Assembly (NCBI RefSeq): GCF_000622145.1
Contig: NZ_JHWH01000014.1
Location: 62,001-126,000 of the forward strand
Length of the DNA stretch: 64,000 bases
Reading direction: 5' to 3'
Source of the DNA: Paracoccus yeei ATCC BAA-599
Lineage (GTDB): Bacteria > Pseudomonadota > Alphaproteobacteria > Rhodobacterales > Rhodobacteraceae
Both the position numbers and the translations under genes were made by a program. The notes beneath the pieces are model-generated. The model did no database searches. It worked only from the letters and a program-made list of their open reading frames with translations, and was not told the origin of the DNA. Positions 8,353 to 17,915 of the stretch are shown here, piece after piece. The stretch's first letter is position 1. The number at the start of each line of letters is the position of its first letter.

Positions 8353-9791
8353 CTCAGCCCCAGGATCTGGTCAAGCATGTCATTGGCGATCTGAAAGACC
8401 TTGGCATTGGCGCCATAGGCCTTTTCCAGCGCGAGCAGGGTGCTCATCTCGGTGTCTTCGTCGACGCCTTGCGCCAGAAGCGCGGTGCGGATGCCCTCGG
8501 CGTGGCTCTGGTCCTGGAACGAAACGGTCTCGGCCCGGTCCCGCTGCGAGGCGGCGGCCGAAGCGAGGTTTGCCGCAAAGTTCAGGACGTTTCCCGCACT
8601 GCCCGACAGGACCGCCGAGGCCGGCGCGCGGTTTTCCGAAAGCGACGTCCCCAGCCGGAGCAGCAGGCTGCTGTCGCCCGCGCTGCCGGCCGCGGTCGCG
8701 TTCAGCCCCGCCCGCAGCCGCCAGGCCTCGCCCCCCGCCGACGGGTCGGCCAGCCGGTTCAGCGACAGGCGATTGGCCAGTCCCAGGGTGCCCTGCAGGC
8801 TGCCTTGACCATCGGTGAAAAGCCCCGCCTCGCCGACGGCCAGCGTCGGGTCGACCGCGGGATCGGCAAAGCGGGCGTAAAGATCCGCCGCGAAGGCATC
8901 GACCTGGGCCTGATAGGCGGGGGCGAGTTCATCGCGGACCTGGAACTGCGCCGCCAGCGAGCCGCCGGCGAATTGGCCCATGTCCGCCGCACCCAGGCTG
9001 CGGCCGTCGATCGAAAGGCCCGACAGCGCGCCATTGGCCAGCGTCGTGTCCGGGGTCACGATTGACGCGGCCGAGAAACCGATCCGCGCGGATGTCGAAC
9101 CATCCAGAAGCGTCGTGCCGCCCGTCGTGAAAAGCGCGACCCTGCCGTTTTCGCGCGCGACCTCTTGCAACGGGACGATCTTGGCGATCTGGTCGATCGC
9201 GGCCTGGCGGCTGTCCATCAGGGCCGAGGCGTCTTCGCCGCGCGCGGTGACGACGGTGATCTGGCGGTTCAGCGCCGCTACCCGCTCCAGCGTCGTGTTC
9301 AGGGTTTCGACATCGCCGGCGATGGCCTTGTCTGCGCCGGTGCGGGCATCCTGGATCACCTGCGCGACGTCATTGACCCGCTTGGCGAGCGTGCCGGCGG
9401 CATCGGCCACCTGCGCCAGGCGGGTGTCGCTGGCCGGGTCGCTGGTGGCCGCCGCCAGCGCTGTGCCCAGGCCGGCGACCAGGCTGCCGATGGAACCGGC
9501 CTCGTCCTCGGTCTGCAGGGCGGTTTCGATCGCCCCGTGGAACGAGGCTATGGCGCCGGAATGGGCTGACGCGGCCTGCGCCAGCCGGTCGTCCGCAAGC
9601 AGGCCCGCGCTGACCATGCGCCGGACCCCGTCGACCGTGACCCCGCCGAGGGCGCTGGATGATACCGCCAGTTCCCGTCGCGCATAGCCGGCGACGGACT
9701 TGTTGGCGATGTTGGTCGAGACGACCTCGGTCCCGCGGGAACTGGCGCCAAGACCGCTCATGGCATTGGATATTGCGATGGATAGGCTCAT
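8349..9791 (-). CDS. flgK: Flagellar hook-associated protein FlgK
   Basis: 480 residues. The N-terminal MSLSIAISNAMSGLGASSRG followed by TNIANKSVAGYARRE is the rod/hook/HAP family start, and the C-terminal ALEKAYGANAKVFQIANDML is the matching FlgK helix. FlgK joins the hook to the filament. The start lies 27 bp from the flgE stop, and the stop overlaps flgL by 4 bp. The length is at the short end for FlgK, as expected for Rhodobacterales, where the exposed domain is reduced. Confidence 0.94.
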   Translation of the reverse strand: MSLSIAISNAMSGLGASSRGTEVVSTNIANKSVAGYARRELAVSSSALGGVTVDGVRRMVSAGLLADDRLAQAASAHSGAIASFHGAIETALQTEDEAGSIGSLVAGLGTALAAATSDPASDTRLAQVADAAGTLAKRVNDVAQVIQDARTGADKAIAGDVETLNTTLERVAALNRQITVVTARGEDASALMDSRQAAIDQIAKIVPLQEVARENGRVALFTTGGTTLLDGSTSARIGFSAASIVTPDTTLANGALSGLSIDGRSLGAADMGQFAGGSLAAQFQVRDELAPAYQAQVDAFAADLYARFADPAVDPTLAVGEAGLFTDGQGSLQGTLGLANRLSLNRLADPSAGGEAWRLRAGLNATAAGSAGDSSLLLRLGTSLSENRAPASAVLSGSAGNVLNFAANLASAAASQRDRAETVSFQDQSHAEGIRTALLAQGVDEDTEMSTLLALEKAYGANAKVFQIANDMLDQILGLR

Positions 9792-9818
9792 GGCGCTGGG
9801 TCCTGTGCTGGCGGGCCG

Positions 9819-11150
9819 TTACCGCTTGATGTTGGTGGTTTCCTGCAGCATCTCGTCCACCGTCTGGATGATCTTGGCGTTCGAGGAATAGGCGCGCTGG
9901 GTCTGGATCAGGTCGGTCAGTTCCGCCGCCACGTCGGTGGTCGAGCTTTCCAAGGCATAGCCCGTCACCGCGCCCGTCGGTCCGTCCCCTGCATTCCACA
10001 GGTAAAGCGCCCCCGATTGGCCCGAGACCCGGAAGGTCTGGCTGTCCATCGACACGAGTCCGTTCAGGTTCGGAACGTCGGCCAGCGGCACCTGGAACAG
10101 CGTGCGCGAGGCGCCGTTGTCGTAGGTGGCGACCAGATAGCCCTTTTCGTCGATTTCCACGCCGGCGATGGCGCCGGCCGGGGTGCCGTTGCGGGTCACG
10201 TTCGTGGGGGTGAATTCGGCCGCGATCTGGGTCAGCCCCGAGGTGCTGCCGGGCGTACCCAGGCTGATGGTCATGGGACCGTGGGCGGCGTTGATCGTCA
10301 CCTCGCCGGTGGCGGCGTCATAGCTGCCCCCCGAAACTGCGGTGACGCTGTCCAGCGGCCCGCCGGCACTGTCGTCGAAGTCCAGCGCGAACGCGGCAAT
10401 CATCGATTCGTCGGCCGCGGTCGCCGTGTCGTCGCTGACCGCCGAATCGCGGATTTCCAGCGTCCAGCTGTTCGAGCGGCCCGTTCCCGCCGCCCCGACC
10501 GTCGGAACGAAGGTCATCGTCAGGGTCTGGGGCGCGCCCAGGTTGTCGTAATACTGGATCGTAGTCGACGAGGCGGCGCCCGCGCTGCCGCCCACCGTGG
10601 CCTGGGCCGGCAGGTTGAAGGACGCCAGGCCGATCCGGGTGGTGGGAGCGGCATAGGTCGCATTCATGTTCAGCACGATCGGCTGCAGCCCCGACGCCGA
10701 ATCGCGTGCGTTGGTCGGGATGGTGCCATCGGCATTGGCCGGCCATCCCATCAGCACCAGCCCCGAGCCGGTGCGCAGCACCCCTTCGTCATCGGTGCGG
10801 AAGGATCCGGTGCGCGTCAGCAGAAGCGATCCCGCGGTATCGCCGTTGCCCATTTGCGCCGCGTCCATCACCGGCAGCATGCCCCGGCCCGACACCGCGA
10901 TGTCGAGCGCGTTGCCGGTCGACACCACCCCGCCGGTTTCGTCGATCACCCGCGACGAACTGGTGCGCACCCCGCCCGCCGTGTACCGCCCGCCCCGGGA
11001 ATCGCCGATCACGACGCTTTCGAAATCGGTTTCCATCCGGCGATAGCCATAGGTGCCCGAATTGGCGATGTTGTCCGAGATGCCCGCCAGGCGCGAGGCG
11101 TTCGCGGCAAGCCCGGACACGCCGGCGGAAAGTGCAGAGGAAATCGACAT
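9819..11150 (-). CDS. flgE: Flagellar hook protein FlgE
   Basis: 443 residues. The N-terminus MSISSALSAGVSGLAANASR followed by NIANSGTYGYRRMET is the conserved rod/hook motif, the centre carries the FlgE_D2-type region, and the C-terminus ends TDLIQTQRAYSSNAKIIQTV plus DEMLQETTNIKR. FlgE polymerises into the hook. It lies 77 bp downstream of motB on the same strand. That spacer shows no recognisable sigma-54 or sigma-28 promoter, so transcription from upstream through motB is possible. Confidence 0.95.
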   Translation of the reverse strand: MSISSALSAGVSGLAANASRLAGISDNIANSGTYGYRRMETDFESVVIGDSRGGRYTAGGVRTSSSRVIDETGGVVSTGNALDIAVSGRGMLPVMDAAQMGNGDTAGSLLLTRTGSFRTDDEGVLRTGSGLVLMGWPANADGTIPTNARDSASGLQPIVLNMNATYAAPTTRIGLASFNLPAQATVGGSAGAASSTTIQYYDNLGAPQTLTMTFVPTVGAAGTGRSNSWTLEIRDSAVSDDTATAADESMIAAFALDFDDSAGGPLDSVTAVSGGSYDAATGEVTINAAHGPMTISLGTPGSTSGLTQIAAEFTPTNVTRNGTPAGAIAGVEIDEKGYLVATYDNGASRTLFQVPLADVPNLNGLVSMDSQTFRVSGQSGALYLWNAGDGPTGAVTGYALESSTTDVAAELTDLIQTQRAYSSNAKIIQTVDEMLQETTNIKR

Positions 11151-11227
11151 GGACGGTCATCCTGACTGAGTCGTTGCTGGCAGCAGCTTGGCGGCCGAGG
11201 GGTTAAGATTGCTCTAACGGGCGCGAG

Positions 11228-12019
11228 TCATCGCAAGAGGATCACTTCGACCCGGTTGTTGTTGGGATCCATCGGATTGACGGAGCGGTTGCGCCGGTCG
11301 GCATAGCCGGTCACGCGCTGGATGCGCCGCCCCGGCAGGTCGCGCGATTCCAGCAGGTTGCGCACCGCATGGGCGCGGGCGTCCGACAGCGCCCAGACCG
11401 GGGAATGGATCAGCATTTCGGGATAGGACCGGACATGGCCCGAGATGGCGAGTTCGTTCCTGACCCGGCCCAGCACCCCGGCGAGGATTCCGGCCAGTTC
11501 CTGCATCGCGGGGGTGGGCTGGGCGCTGTCGCCGACGAACAGCGGCTCGTCCAGCAGGTCCGAAAGCTCGATCACCAGCCCTTCGTCGGTCATGCGCGTG
11601 ATGACATGCTTGAGCAGGTTCACCCGCTGCATCGATTCGGCGCCCGAGCCGGTCAGCTCGTCCTGGACATGCCGGGCCATCGCCTCGAATGCGGCGGCCT
11701 CGGCCTGGCCGGCGCGGGTATCGCGCGAGGCGCCCGCCCCCTTGCCCGAGTTCGTCTGGGCATCCTGCACCTCGCCCCCGAAGGGGCCCTGTGCGCCGCC
11801 GGATTTCGACTGCACGATGGTGGGGTTGAAGTAATCCGCCAGCCCTTGGCGCTGCTTTTCCGTGGTGGCGTTCAAGAGCCACATCAGCAGAAAGAAGGCC
11901 ATCATGGCGGTGACGAAGTCGGCATAGGCGACCTTCCAGGCGCCGCCGTGGTGGCCGCCACCGCCGCCGCCCTGCACCTTCTTGATGATGATCGGGGCGC
12001 CGCCCCCGTTCGTGGCCAT
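11228..12019 (-). CDS. motB: Flagellar motor stator protein MotB (OmpA/MotB family)
   Basis: 263 residues from the ATG at 12019 (MATNGGGAPIIIKKV); the frame stays open 30 bp further but this start fits the family. A Gly/His-rich lead is followed by one membrane helix, AYADFVTAMMAFFLLMWLL. Asp34 in AYADF is the conserved proton-accepting residue of the stator channel. The periplasmic half has the OmpA-like peptidoglycan-binding region, with VTGYADRRNRSVNPMDPNNN near the end. MotB anchors the stator to the wall; no motA is in view downstream. First gene of the visible flagellar block. Confidence 0.93.
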   Translation of the reverse strand: MATNGGGAPIIIKKVQGGGGGGHHGGAWKVAYADFVTAMMAFFLLMWLLNATTEKQRQGLADYFNPTIVQSKSGGAQGPFGGEVQDAQTNSGKGAGASRDTRAGQAEAAAFEAMARHVQDELTGSGAESMQRVNLLKHVITRMTDEGLVIELSDLLDEPLFVGDSAQPTPAMQELAGILAGVLGRVRNELAISGHVRSYPEMLIHSPVWALSDARAHAVRNLLESRDLPGRRIQRVTGYADRRNRSVNPMDPNNNRVEVILLR

Positions 12020-12161
12020 GAGTCGCCCCTTTGCTGCGGTTCGCACCAAGGGTTAGGACAACGGGCCTAATATCCAGTTAACGTCTAAAATGCCCGGGAT
12101 TTCCGGTCCTGCCCGCATGGCTTTGCCTTGAAAGCCGGCACCGCGCGCCTATTGTCGGGGG

Positions 12162-12839
12162 ATGCAGACGGCTGGCACATACGACCTGTCCACCGGCGCG
12201 GGGCTGATCGCCTGTCCGCGCTGCGATGCGCTGCATGTCGAACGGGAACTGGAGCCCGGCGAAACCGCGCGCTGCGTCCGCTGCGGCGGCGTGCTGGCCA
12301 GCCCGCGCGCGGGGGCCTTCACCCGGATCATCGCGCTGAGCTTTGCCTCGCTGGTGCTGATGGTGGGGGCGGTGTTCTTTCCGTTCCTGGAAATCTCGCG
12401 CATGGGGTTCGGCAACGAAACCTCGCTGTTCGGGGTGGCGATGGCCTTTTCCAGCGGGGCCCTGATGCCGCTGACCGTGGCGTTGCTGGCGACCATCGTG
12501 GGCCTGCCGGTGCTGCGCGCGCTGCTGCTGGTCTATACGCTGATGCCGCTGTCGCGCGGACGCCCGCCCCATGCCCATGCGGTGCCGGCGTTCCGGCTGT
12601 CGGAACGGCTGCGGCCCTGGTCCATGGCCGAGATCTTCGTGATCGGCACGGCCATAGCGCTGGTCAAGGTGGGCGGGCTTGCCACGATCAGCTTCGGCCC
12701 GGCCTTCTGGGCGTTCTGCGGGCTGATCCTGGTCAACGCGGCCAGCAATGCGTTCACCAGCGCGACCACGATCTGGGACGCGATCGAGGATGCGGGCCTG
12801 GCCACCGACGGGCGCGAAATGGTGGACCCTGCGGGATGA
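12162..12839 (+). CDS. PqiA-family membrane protein, first half-protein
   Basis: 225 residues. An N-terminal zinc-ribbon-like pair (CPRCDALH and CVRCGG) precedes about four membrane helices of the PqiA domain. PqiA with PqiB/PqiC forms a transport system bridging inner and outer membrane, linked to envelope lipid trafficking and paraquat or organic solvent stress. E. coli PqiA holds two such domains in one chain; here the second is a separate gene overlapping by ATGA. SD-like sequence is weak, and the ATG at 12162 gives the normal family N-terminus. Confidence 0.88.
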   Translation: MQTAGTYDLSTGAGLIACPRCDALHVERELEPGETARCVRCGGVLASPRAGAFTRIIALSFASLVLMVGAVFFPFLEISRMGFGNETSLFGVAMAFSSGALMPLTVALLATIVGLPVLRALLLVYTLMPLSRGRPPHAHAVPAFRLSERLRPWSMAEIFVIGTAIALVKVGGLATISFGPAFWAFCGLILVNAASNAFTSATTIWDAIEDAGLATDGREMVDPAG

Positions 12840-13489
12840 ACGGCCCGCATGACGACGCGCCGGTGCTGACCGCCCACCGCGCCGGTCTGGTGGGGTGCCG
12901 CGCCTGCGGCCGCGTCTGGCCCGAGGCGCAGGCGGTCTGCACCCGCTGCGGCTCGGACCTGTCGCCGCCCGACCGGCGGTCGCTGAACGCGGTCTGGGCC
13001 TGGCTGGCGGCGGGGCTGATCTTCTATGTCCCGGCGAACCTGTTCCCGATGCTGCGGACCTCGACCTTTGGCGGGCTGGCGGGCAACAGCGAATCGACCA
13101 TCTTCGGTGGCGTGATCGAGCTGATCCACTATGGCAACTGGGGCGTCGCGGCGGTGGTCTTCCTGGCCTCGATCGTGGTGCCGATCGGCAAGTTCCTGGC
13201 CATCGGCTGGCTGGCCACGGTCGCCGGCCGCCCGGCCACGGTCAACGACGCCCACCGCCGGCTGCGGGTCTATGAGCTGGTCGAATTCATCGGCCGCTGG
13301 TCGATGATCGACGTCTTCATCGTCGCCATCCTGTCGGCGCTGGTGCAGCTGGGCTTCGTCGCCTCGATCCATCCGGGACCCGCGGCGGTTTCCTTTGCGT
13401 TGTCGGTTGCCTTCACGATGCTTTCTGCACAAAGTTTCGATCCAAGGCTGATCTGGCGGGGGCTGCCTCTGCGACGCCGCAAGGAATGA
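12836..13489 (+). CDS. PqiA-family membrane protein, second half-protein
   Basis: 217 residues starting MNGPHDDAPVLTAH. It has its own zinc-ribbon motif (CRACGRVWP and CTRCGSDL) followed by about four membrane segments, with the family stretch FYVPANLFPMLRTSTFG and a conserved VYELVEFIGRWSMIDVF. It corresponds to the C-terminal half of double-domain PqiA proteins. Its ATG overlaps the stop of the first pqiA gene and its stop is one base before the pqiB start, so the two halves are presumably made together and pair in the membrane. Confidence 0.88.
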   Translation: MNGPHDDAPVLTAHRAGLVGCRACGRVWPEAQAVCTRCGSDLSPPDRRSLNAVWAWLAAGLIFYVPANLFPMLRTSTFGGLAGNSESTIFGGVIELIHYGNWGVAAVVFLASIVVPIGKFLAIGWLATVAGRPATVNDAHRRLRVYELVEFIGRWSMIDVFIVAILSALVQLGFVASIHPGPAAVSFALSVAFTMLSAQSFDPRLIWRGLPLRRRKE

Positions 13490-13490
13490 C

Positions 13491-15569
13491 ATGACCGACA
13501 CGACCCCGCCCGGCGGCAATGCCTCCCGGCCCCCCGAGACGAAACCGGCCGAGATGAAGCCCGCCGAACCGCAGCGCAGGACTGCCGCCCGCGCGGGGTT
13601 TTCGCTGATCTGGCTGGTGCCGATCCTGGCCTTGGTGGTCACGCTGGGCGTGGGCTGGAACGCCATCGCCAGCCGCGGCACGCTGATTTCCGTCAAGTTC
13701 CGCGACGCGACCGGCATCACCCCGGGCGAAACCGCCCTGAAGTTCCGCGAAATCACCGTGGGCAAGGTCGAATCGGTGCGCTTCACCAGCGACCTGCAGC
13801 AGGTCGAGGTGAACATGCGCGTGGACAAGGACCTTGCGCCCTTCATCGACGCGGATGCGCAGTTCTGGATCGTGCGGCCGCAGGTCTCGGCCCAGGGCAT
13901 CTCGCGGCTGGACACGGTGCTGACCGGCGCCTTCGTCGAAGGCTACTGGGACGATCAGGAGGGCGAGGCAACCTCGGTCTTTCAGGGCCTGGACAAGCCG
14001 CCGCTGACGAGCTTCGGCCAGAAGGGCACCTGGATCGTGCTGTCGGCCGAACGTTCGCGCGGGATGACCGAAGGGGCGCCGGTGCTGTATCGCGGCCTGG
14101 CGGTCGGGCAGATGCAGAACATGCGCCTGGCACCCGACAACGCGGGGGTACTGGCGGATGTCTTTGTCGCCGCGCCTTATGACCAGCTGCTGACCAGCAA
14201 CACCGTCTTCTGGGACACCTCGGGCTTTTCGGTGTCGCTGGGCGCGCAGGGCCTGTCGCTGAACGTCAATTCGCTGGCCTCGGTGCTGCAGGGCGGGGCC
14301 GAATTCGCGACCGTGCGGTCGGGCGGGGCGCCGATCCAGAACGGCCATGTCTTTGCCCTGCAGCCCGATCAGACGACGGCCGAGGCGAACCTGTTTTCCG
14401 ACGAATCCAAGGCGCTGCGGCTGACCATGCTGATCGACGAATCGGTCAAGGGGCTGGAGACGGGGGCGGACGTCCAGTTCATGGGCCTGACCGTCGGGCG
14501 CGTCACCAGCCTGGCCTCGCGCGTGGTGACCCGCGACGGCGCCGACCATGTCGAGCAAGAGGTGACGCTGGCCGTCAGCCCCGACCGGCTGGGCATGACC
14601 GGCGATCCGACGCCCGAGCAGGCGCTGGATTTCGTCGATGGGCTGGTCCGGCGGGGCTTGCGCGCGCGCATTGCCAGCGCAGGCTTTTTCGGCACCTCGC
14701 TGCAGGTCGAACTGGTCGAGCTGCCCGGTCAGCCCGATGCCGCCATCGACCGCGCGGCCCGGCCGCACCCGGTCATCCCCTCGGCCCCGGGCGACATCTC
14801 GGATTTCACGGGCTCGGCCCAGGGCTTCCTGGCCCGCGTCGGCAACCTGCCGATCGAGGAGGCGCTGAAATCGGCCACCGACATGCTGAACTCGGTCACG
14901 GCGCTGGCCAGCAGCGAAGACACCCGCGCCATTCCGGGCGCCCTGCGCGGCACGCTGGAGGATGCGCAGGCCGCCGCCGGAGAGGTGCGCCAGGTCGCGA
15001 CCGAGTTGCGCGAATCGGGCGCGGCGGGCCAAGTCCGCCGCATGGTGGACGAGGCCGCCGGCGCGGCCGAGGCGGTGCGGCTGGCCGCCGCCGACGTGCC
15101 GGCCATGGTCGAGCAGATCGACCAGACCGCGGCCAAGGTGGCCGAGGTCGATTTCGCCGCCATCTCGGCCGAGGCGCAGGGCATTCTGACCGACATTCGC
15201 GCCATGCTGGGCAGCGAGGACGCCGAACAGCTGCCGCGCAACCTGTCGAACACGCTGGAAGCCGCTTCGGGCCTGCTCAACGACCTACGGGACGGCAATG
15301 CGGCGGGCAGCCTGAACGACGCGCTGAAGTCGGCGCGGGCGGCGGCCGACCAGATCTCGACCTCGGTGCAGCGGCTGCCGCAGCTGTCGGCCCGGCTCGA
15401 GGCGCTGGCCGCCCGGGCCGAGACGGTGATCGCGGCCTATGGCGACCGGTCGGCCTTCAACACCGAAACCATCAACCTGATGCGGGACATGCGCCGCGCA
15501 GCCAGCGCCTTCGGCAGCCTGGCGCGGACCATCGAGCGCAATCCGCAAGCCTTCATCCTGGGACGGTAA
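13491..15569 (+). CDS. pqiB: PqiB-type MCE-domain intermembrane transport protein
   Basis: 692 residues. A Pro-rich cytoplasmic lead is followed by one membrane anchor (LIWLVPILALVVTLGVGW) and three MCE/MlaD domains, visible as ITPGETALKFREITVGKVES, MTEGAPVLYRGLAVGQMQN and LETGADVQFMGLTVGRVTS. The C-terminal 250 residues are Ala/Glu-rich and helical, as expected for the coiled-coil needle of PqiB. MCE proteins form hexameric tunnels for lipids between membranes. Central gene of the pqiA-pqiA-pqiB-pqiC operon. Confidence 0.92.
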   Translation: MTDTTPPGGNASRPPETKPAEMKPAEPQRRTAARAGFSLIWLVPILALVVTLGVGWNAIASRGTLISVKFRDATGITPGETALKFREITVGKVESVRFTSDLQQVEVNMRVDKDLAPFIDADAQFWIVRPQVSAQGISRLDTVLTGAFVEGYWDDQEGEATSVFQGLDKPPLTSFGQKGTWIVLSAERSRGMTEGAPVLYRGLAVGQMQNMRLAPDNAGVLADVFVAAPYDQLLTSNTVFWDTSGFSVSLGAQGLSLNVNSLASVLQGGAEFATVRSGGAPIQNGHVFALQPDQTTAEANLFSDESKALRLTMLIDESVKGLETGADVQFMGLTVGRVTSLASRVVTRDGADHVEQEVTLAVSPDRLGMTGDPTPEQALDFVDGLVRRGLRARIASAGFFGTSLQVELVELPGQPDAAIDRAARPHPVIPSAPGDISDFTGSAQGFLARVGNLPIEEALKSATDMLNSVTALASSEDTRAIPGALRGTLEDAQAAAGEVRQVATELRESGAAGQVRRMVDEAAGAAEAVRLAAADVPAMVEQIDQTAAKVAEVDFAAISAEAQGILTDIRAMLGSEDAEQLPRNLSNTLEAASGLLNDLRDGNAAGSLNDALKSARAAADQISTSVQRLPQLSARLEALAARAETVIAAYGDRSAFNTETINLMRDMRRAASAFGSLARTIERNPQAFILGR

Positions 15570-15570
15570 G

Positions 15571-16224
15571 ATGCGCCATATCCTGATCGCCGCCGCAATC
15601 GCCACCCTGATGGCGGGCTGCTCCAACGGGGAAAAGACCGCCCGTTTCCTGATCGACCCGCCCATGACGGGCGAGCGGCTGCCGAACCGGCTGGGCACCA
15701 CCGAACTGAAGGAGGTGTCGCTGCCCGACTATGCCTCGGGCGACGAGGTCAGCTGGCAAAGCGCGGACGGGGCGGTGCGGTCGAACACCAAGCAGCTTTG
15801 GGCCGACAACCCGGAACGCGCCTTTACTCTGACGCTGGCGCGCAGCATCTCGGACCTGTCGGGCGCGACGGTCATCGCCGAGCCCTGGCCCCTGGCCGAG
15901 CCCGCCCGCCGCACGCTGGAGGTGCGGGTCGAAAAGGCGCTGGCCCAGGCCGATGGCCGCTATCGCCTGACGGGGCGCTATTACGTCGCCGATGCCGGGG
16001 CGGGCGGGGCGAACCAGGCGCGGGGCTTCGATATCGCCGTTCCGCTGGGGGCCGAGGCGACGCCCGCCGCCGTCGCCCGCGCGCAATCGCTGGCCATCGC
16101 CCAGCTGGCCCGCCAGATTGCCGTGCTGGGCGGTCCCGGCAATGCGATCCGCACCTCGGCCCCCGCGACGCCCCGGTTCGACGACATCTTTTCGCAGCCG
16201 CTGCCGCCGCTTGAGGGAAGCTGA
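15571..16224 (+). CDS. pqiC: PqiC-like ABC-type transport auxiliary lipoprotein
   Basis: 217 residues with a signal peptide and lipobox (LMAGC at about residues 13-17), followed by the beta-rich PqiC/YmbA-like domain including RFLIDPPMTGERLPNRLG. PqiC is the outer-membrane lipoprotein partner that docks the PqiB tunnel. The start is one base after the pqiB stop, and the stop overlaps the next small gene by one base (TGATG), so all five genes look like a single transcript. Confidence 0.88.
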   Translation: MRHILIAAAIATLMAGCSNGEKTARFLIDPPMTGERLPNRLGTTELKEVSLPDYASGDEVSWQSADGAVRSNTKQLWADNPERAFTLTLARSISDLSGATVIAEPWPLAEPARRTLEVRVEKALAQADGRYRLTGRYYVADAGAGGANQARGFDIAVPLGAEATPAAVARAQSLAIAQLARQIAVLGGPGNAIRTSAPATPRFDDIFSQPLPPLEGS

Positions 16225-16517
16225 TGCTGGCGGCCCTGACGCTGGCCATTATGGTAGGGCTGGCCATCCTGGCCGACCGCCATTTGCCCAAAGCTTCGGA
16301 ACTGCCGATGCAATGGGGTTGGGACGGCCGGATCAACTGGACCGCGCCACGCCGCGTAGCTCTGGGATTCATGCCATTTCTGGCCGCGCTGATCCTTGTT
16401 CCGGTGAGCCTGCTGCCGGGCGAGTGGCTGGCTTTGCCCATCTCGGCAGCCTCGCTGCTCTTGGGCCAGCTTTTGCAGCTTTGGCTGACGCGCCGCCATT
16501 TATTGCGGCGCGCCTAG
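16224..16517 (+). CDS. Small membrane protein, DUF1648-like
   Basis: 97 residues with about three hydrophobic segments. The [20 protein letters not shown] stretch resembles the short extracytoplasmic signature of DUF1648/SdpI-type proteins, but the match is by eye and tentative. It starts on the last base of the pqiC stop, so it is probably the fifth gene of the pqi operon. Its 3' end overlaps the convergent flavin reductase gene by 4 bp. Function unknown. Confidence 0.65.
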   Translation: MLAALTLAIMVGLAILADRHLPKASELPMQWGWDGRINWTAPRRVALGFMPFLAALILVPVSLLPGEWLALPISAASLLLGQLLQLWLTRRHLLRRA

Positions 16518-17059
16518 CCCTCGTCGGGCGCGAACTGGCCGAAGCGGCCTGCGGCAAAGACCAGCGGGTGGTCGCCCGGTCCCGCCACGGTGACGCGCAG
16601 CACCCGGCCGATCATCACCGTGTGGTCGCCCGCCTCGTGCGCGGCATGGGTCTCGCAGTCGAACCGCGCGGCGACGCCGGGCAGGACCGGCACGCCCTCG
16701 GCGGACAGAACCCGGTCGAGACCGGCGAACTGTGCCCCGCCGCGGGTGAAGCGCAGGCAGGTTTCCAGCTGCTCGGCGCCCAGCACATGCACCGCCCAAT
16801 GGCCCGCGCCCGCAAAGATCGCATGGCGCGACGAGGCCCGCGCCGGGCACCACATGACCAGCGGCGGCTCCAGCGAGACGCTGGAAAAGCTGTTCGCGGT
16901 CATGCCCAGCGGCCCGTCCGGCCCCTGGGTGGTCACCACCGTCACCCCGGTCGCGAACCGGCCCAGGGCCTCGCGCAGCAGGCGGGCCTCGGCCGTGGCG
17001 GGGTGAAAGGTGATCTCGTCGGCGAGCCGGTCACGGGTCGCGGGGGGAATCCGGCTCAT
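16514..17059 (-). CDS. Flavin reductase family protein (HpaC/RutF-like)
   Basis: 181 residues from ATG 17059 ([15 protein letters not shown]). The split-barrel FMN-binding signature is present: [20 protein letters not shown], then [19 protein letters not shown], and a C-terminal [13 protein letters not shown]. These proteins supply reduced flavin to two-component monooxygenases or act as NAD(P)H:flavin oxidoreductases. No partner oxygenase is adjacent, so the physiological partner is unknown. An upstream in-frame extension exists but overlaps a Pro/Arg-rich non-family stretch. Confidence 0.87.
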   Translation of the reverse strand: MSRIPPATRDRLADEITFHPATAEARLLREALGRFATGVTVVTTQGPDGPLGMTANSFSSVSLEPPLVMWCPARASSRHAIFAGAGHWAVHVLGAEQLETCLRFTRGGAQFAGLDRVLSAEGVPVLPGVAARFDCETHAAHEAGDHTVMIGRVLRVTVAGPGDHPLVFAAGRFGQFAPDEG

Positions 17060-17129
17060 GCGCGGGGCCTCTTCTGGTTCGGTCCGACTGTAGCGGCGGG
17101 GGCGGGGACCAGCAAGCGCGGCCCGGCCG

Positions 17130-17915
17130 TCACGGCGACCCCGCCGGGCCAAGCCCCGCGATCATCTGGCCGTGCAGCCGGGGCGGTGCGACGACCATCC
17201 CTTCGGCCATTGGCCGGGCGGCGTTGAAGCGCAGCGGCTGGCCCGAAAGCTCGGTCGCACGGCAGCCCGCGCACTGGGCGATCAGGCTGCCGGCGGCGAT
17301 ATCCCATTCCCAGACGCCGCGCACCGACAGCGCCGCGTTGAACCGACCCTCGGCCACCAGGCACAGCCGCCAGGCAAGCGAGGGGCGGAATTCGCGCCGC
17401 AGGGGCGGGGCGGCCCCGCGCCAGTGCATCGGGTCGAGCCCGACCTTGGCCGTCAGCACGCGCGCGCCGTCCAGGTCGTGATCGGCCGGCACCAGCGGCG
17501 CGCCGTTCAGCGTCGCCGGGCCTTCCTCGGCCGCGAGATAGGTCAGGCCCCGGGCGGGCAGGTGCACGACGGCGGCGGTGATCCGGCCATCGGTCGCGAT
17601 GGCGAGCGAATGGGAAAACCCCTCCTGCCCTTCCAGAAAGGCGCGGGTGCCGTCGATCGGATCGACAATGAAGCAGTGGCGCGCATCCTGCCGCGCTGGT
17701 TCGTCGGCGGATTCCTCGGACAGCCAGCCGTAATCGGGCCGGGCGCCGCGCAGCAGGCTTTCCAGATGCGCGTTGACGGCCAGGTCCGCCTCGCTGACGG
17801 GACCCGCGCCGCCGCCCTTGTCCCAGGCCTCGGGCGATTGCCGCCAATAGCGCAGGGCGATCTCGCCCGCCTCGCGGGCGGCCTGGTCCAGCAGGCTCAG
17901 GTCAGGCGCCGGCAA
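17130..17915 (-). CDS. Inositol monophosphatase-family phosphatase (CysQ-like)
   Basis: 261 residues. Both metal-binding signatures of the IMPase superfamily are present: [20 protein letters not shown] at about 85-104 and [16 protein letters not shown] at about 205-220, with the upstream acidic ligand in WLSEES. The family includes inositol-1-phosphatase, histidinol-phosphatase and the 3'(2'),5'-bisphosphate nucleotidase CysQ; which activity applies is not settled by motifs. The start overlaps the end of the pmbA gene by 14 bp, so both are likely co-transcribed. Confidence 0.86.
   Translation of the reverse strand: MPAPDLSLLDQAAREAGEIALRYWRQSPEAWDKGGGAGPVSEADLAVNAHLESLLRGARPDYGWLSEESADEPARQDARHCFIVDPIDGTRAFLEGQEGFSHSLAIATDGRITAAVVHLPARGLTYLAAEEGPATLNGAPLVPADHDLDGARVLTAKVGLDPMHWRGAAPPLRREFRPSLAWRLCLVAEGRFNAALSVRGVWEWDIAAGSLIAQCAGCRATELSGQPLRFNAARPMAEGMVVAPPRLHGQMIAGLGPAGSP

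Noticed and set aside
11170-11190. TGGCAGCAGCTTGG as a sigma-54 promoter for flgE
   Set aside because: It is on the wrong strand for flgE and the -24/-12 spacing is one base short.
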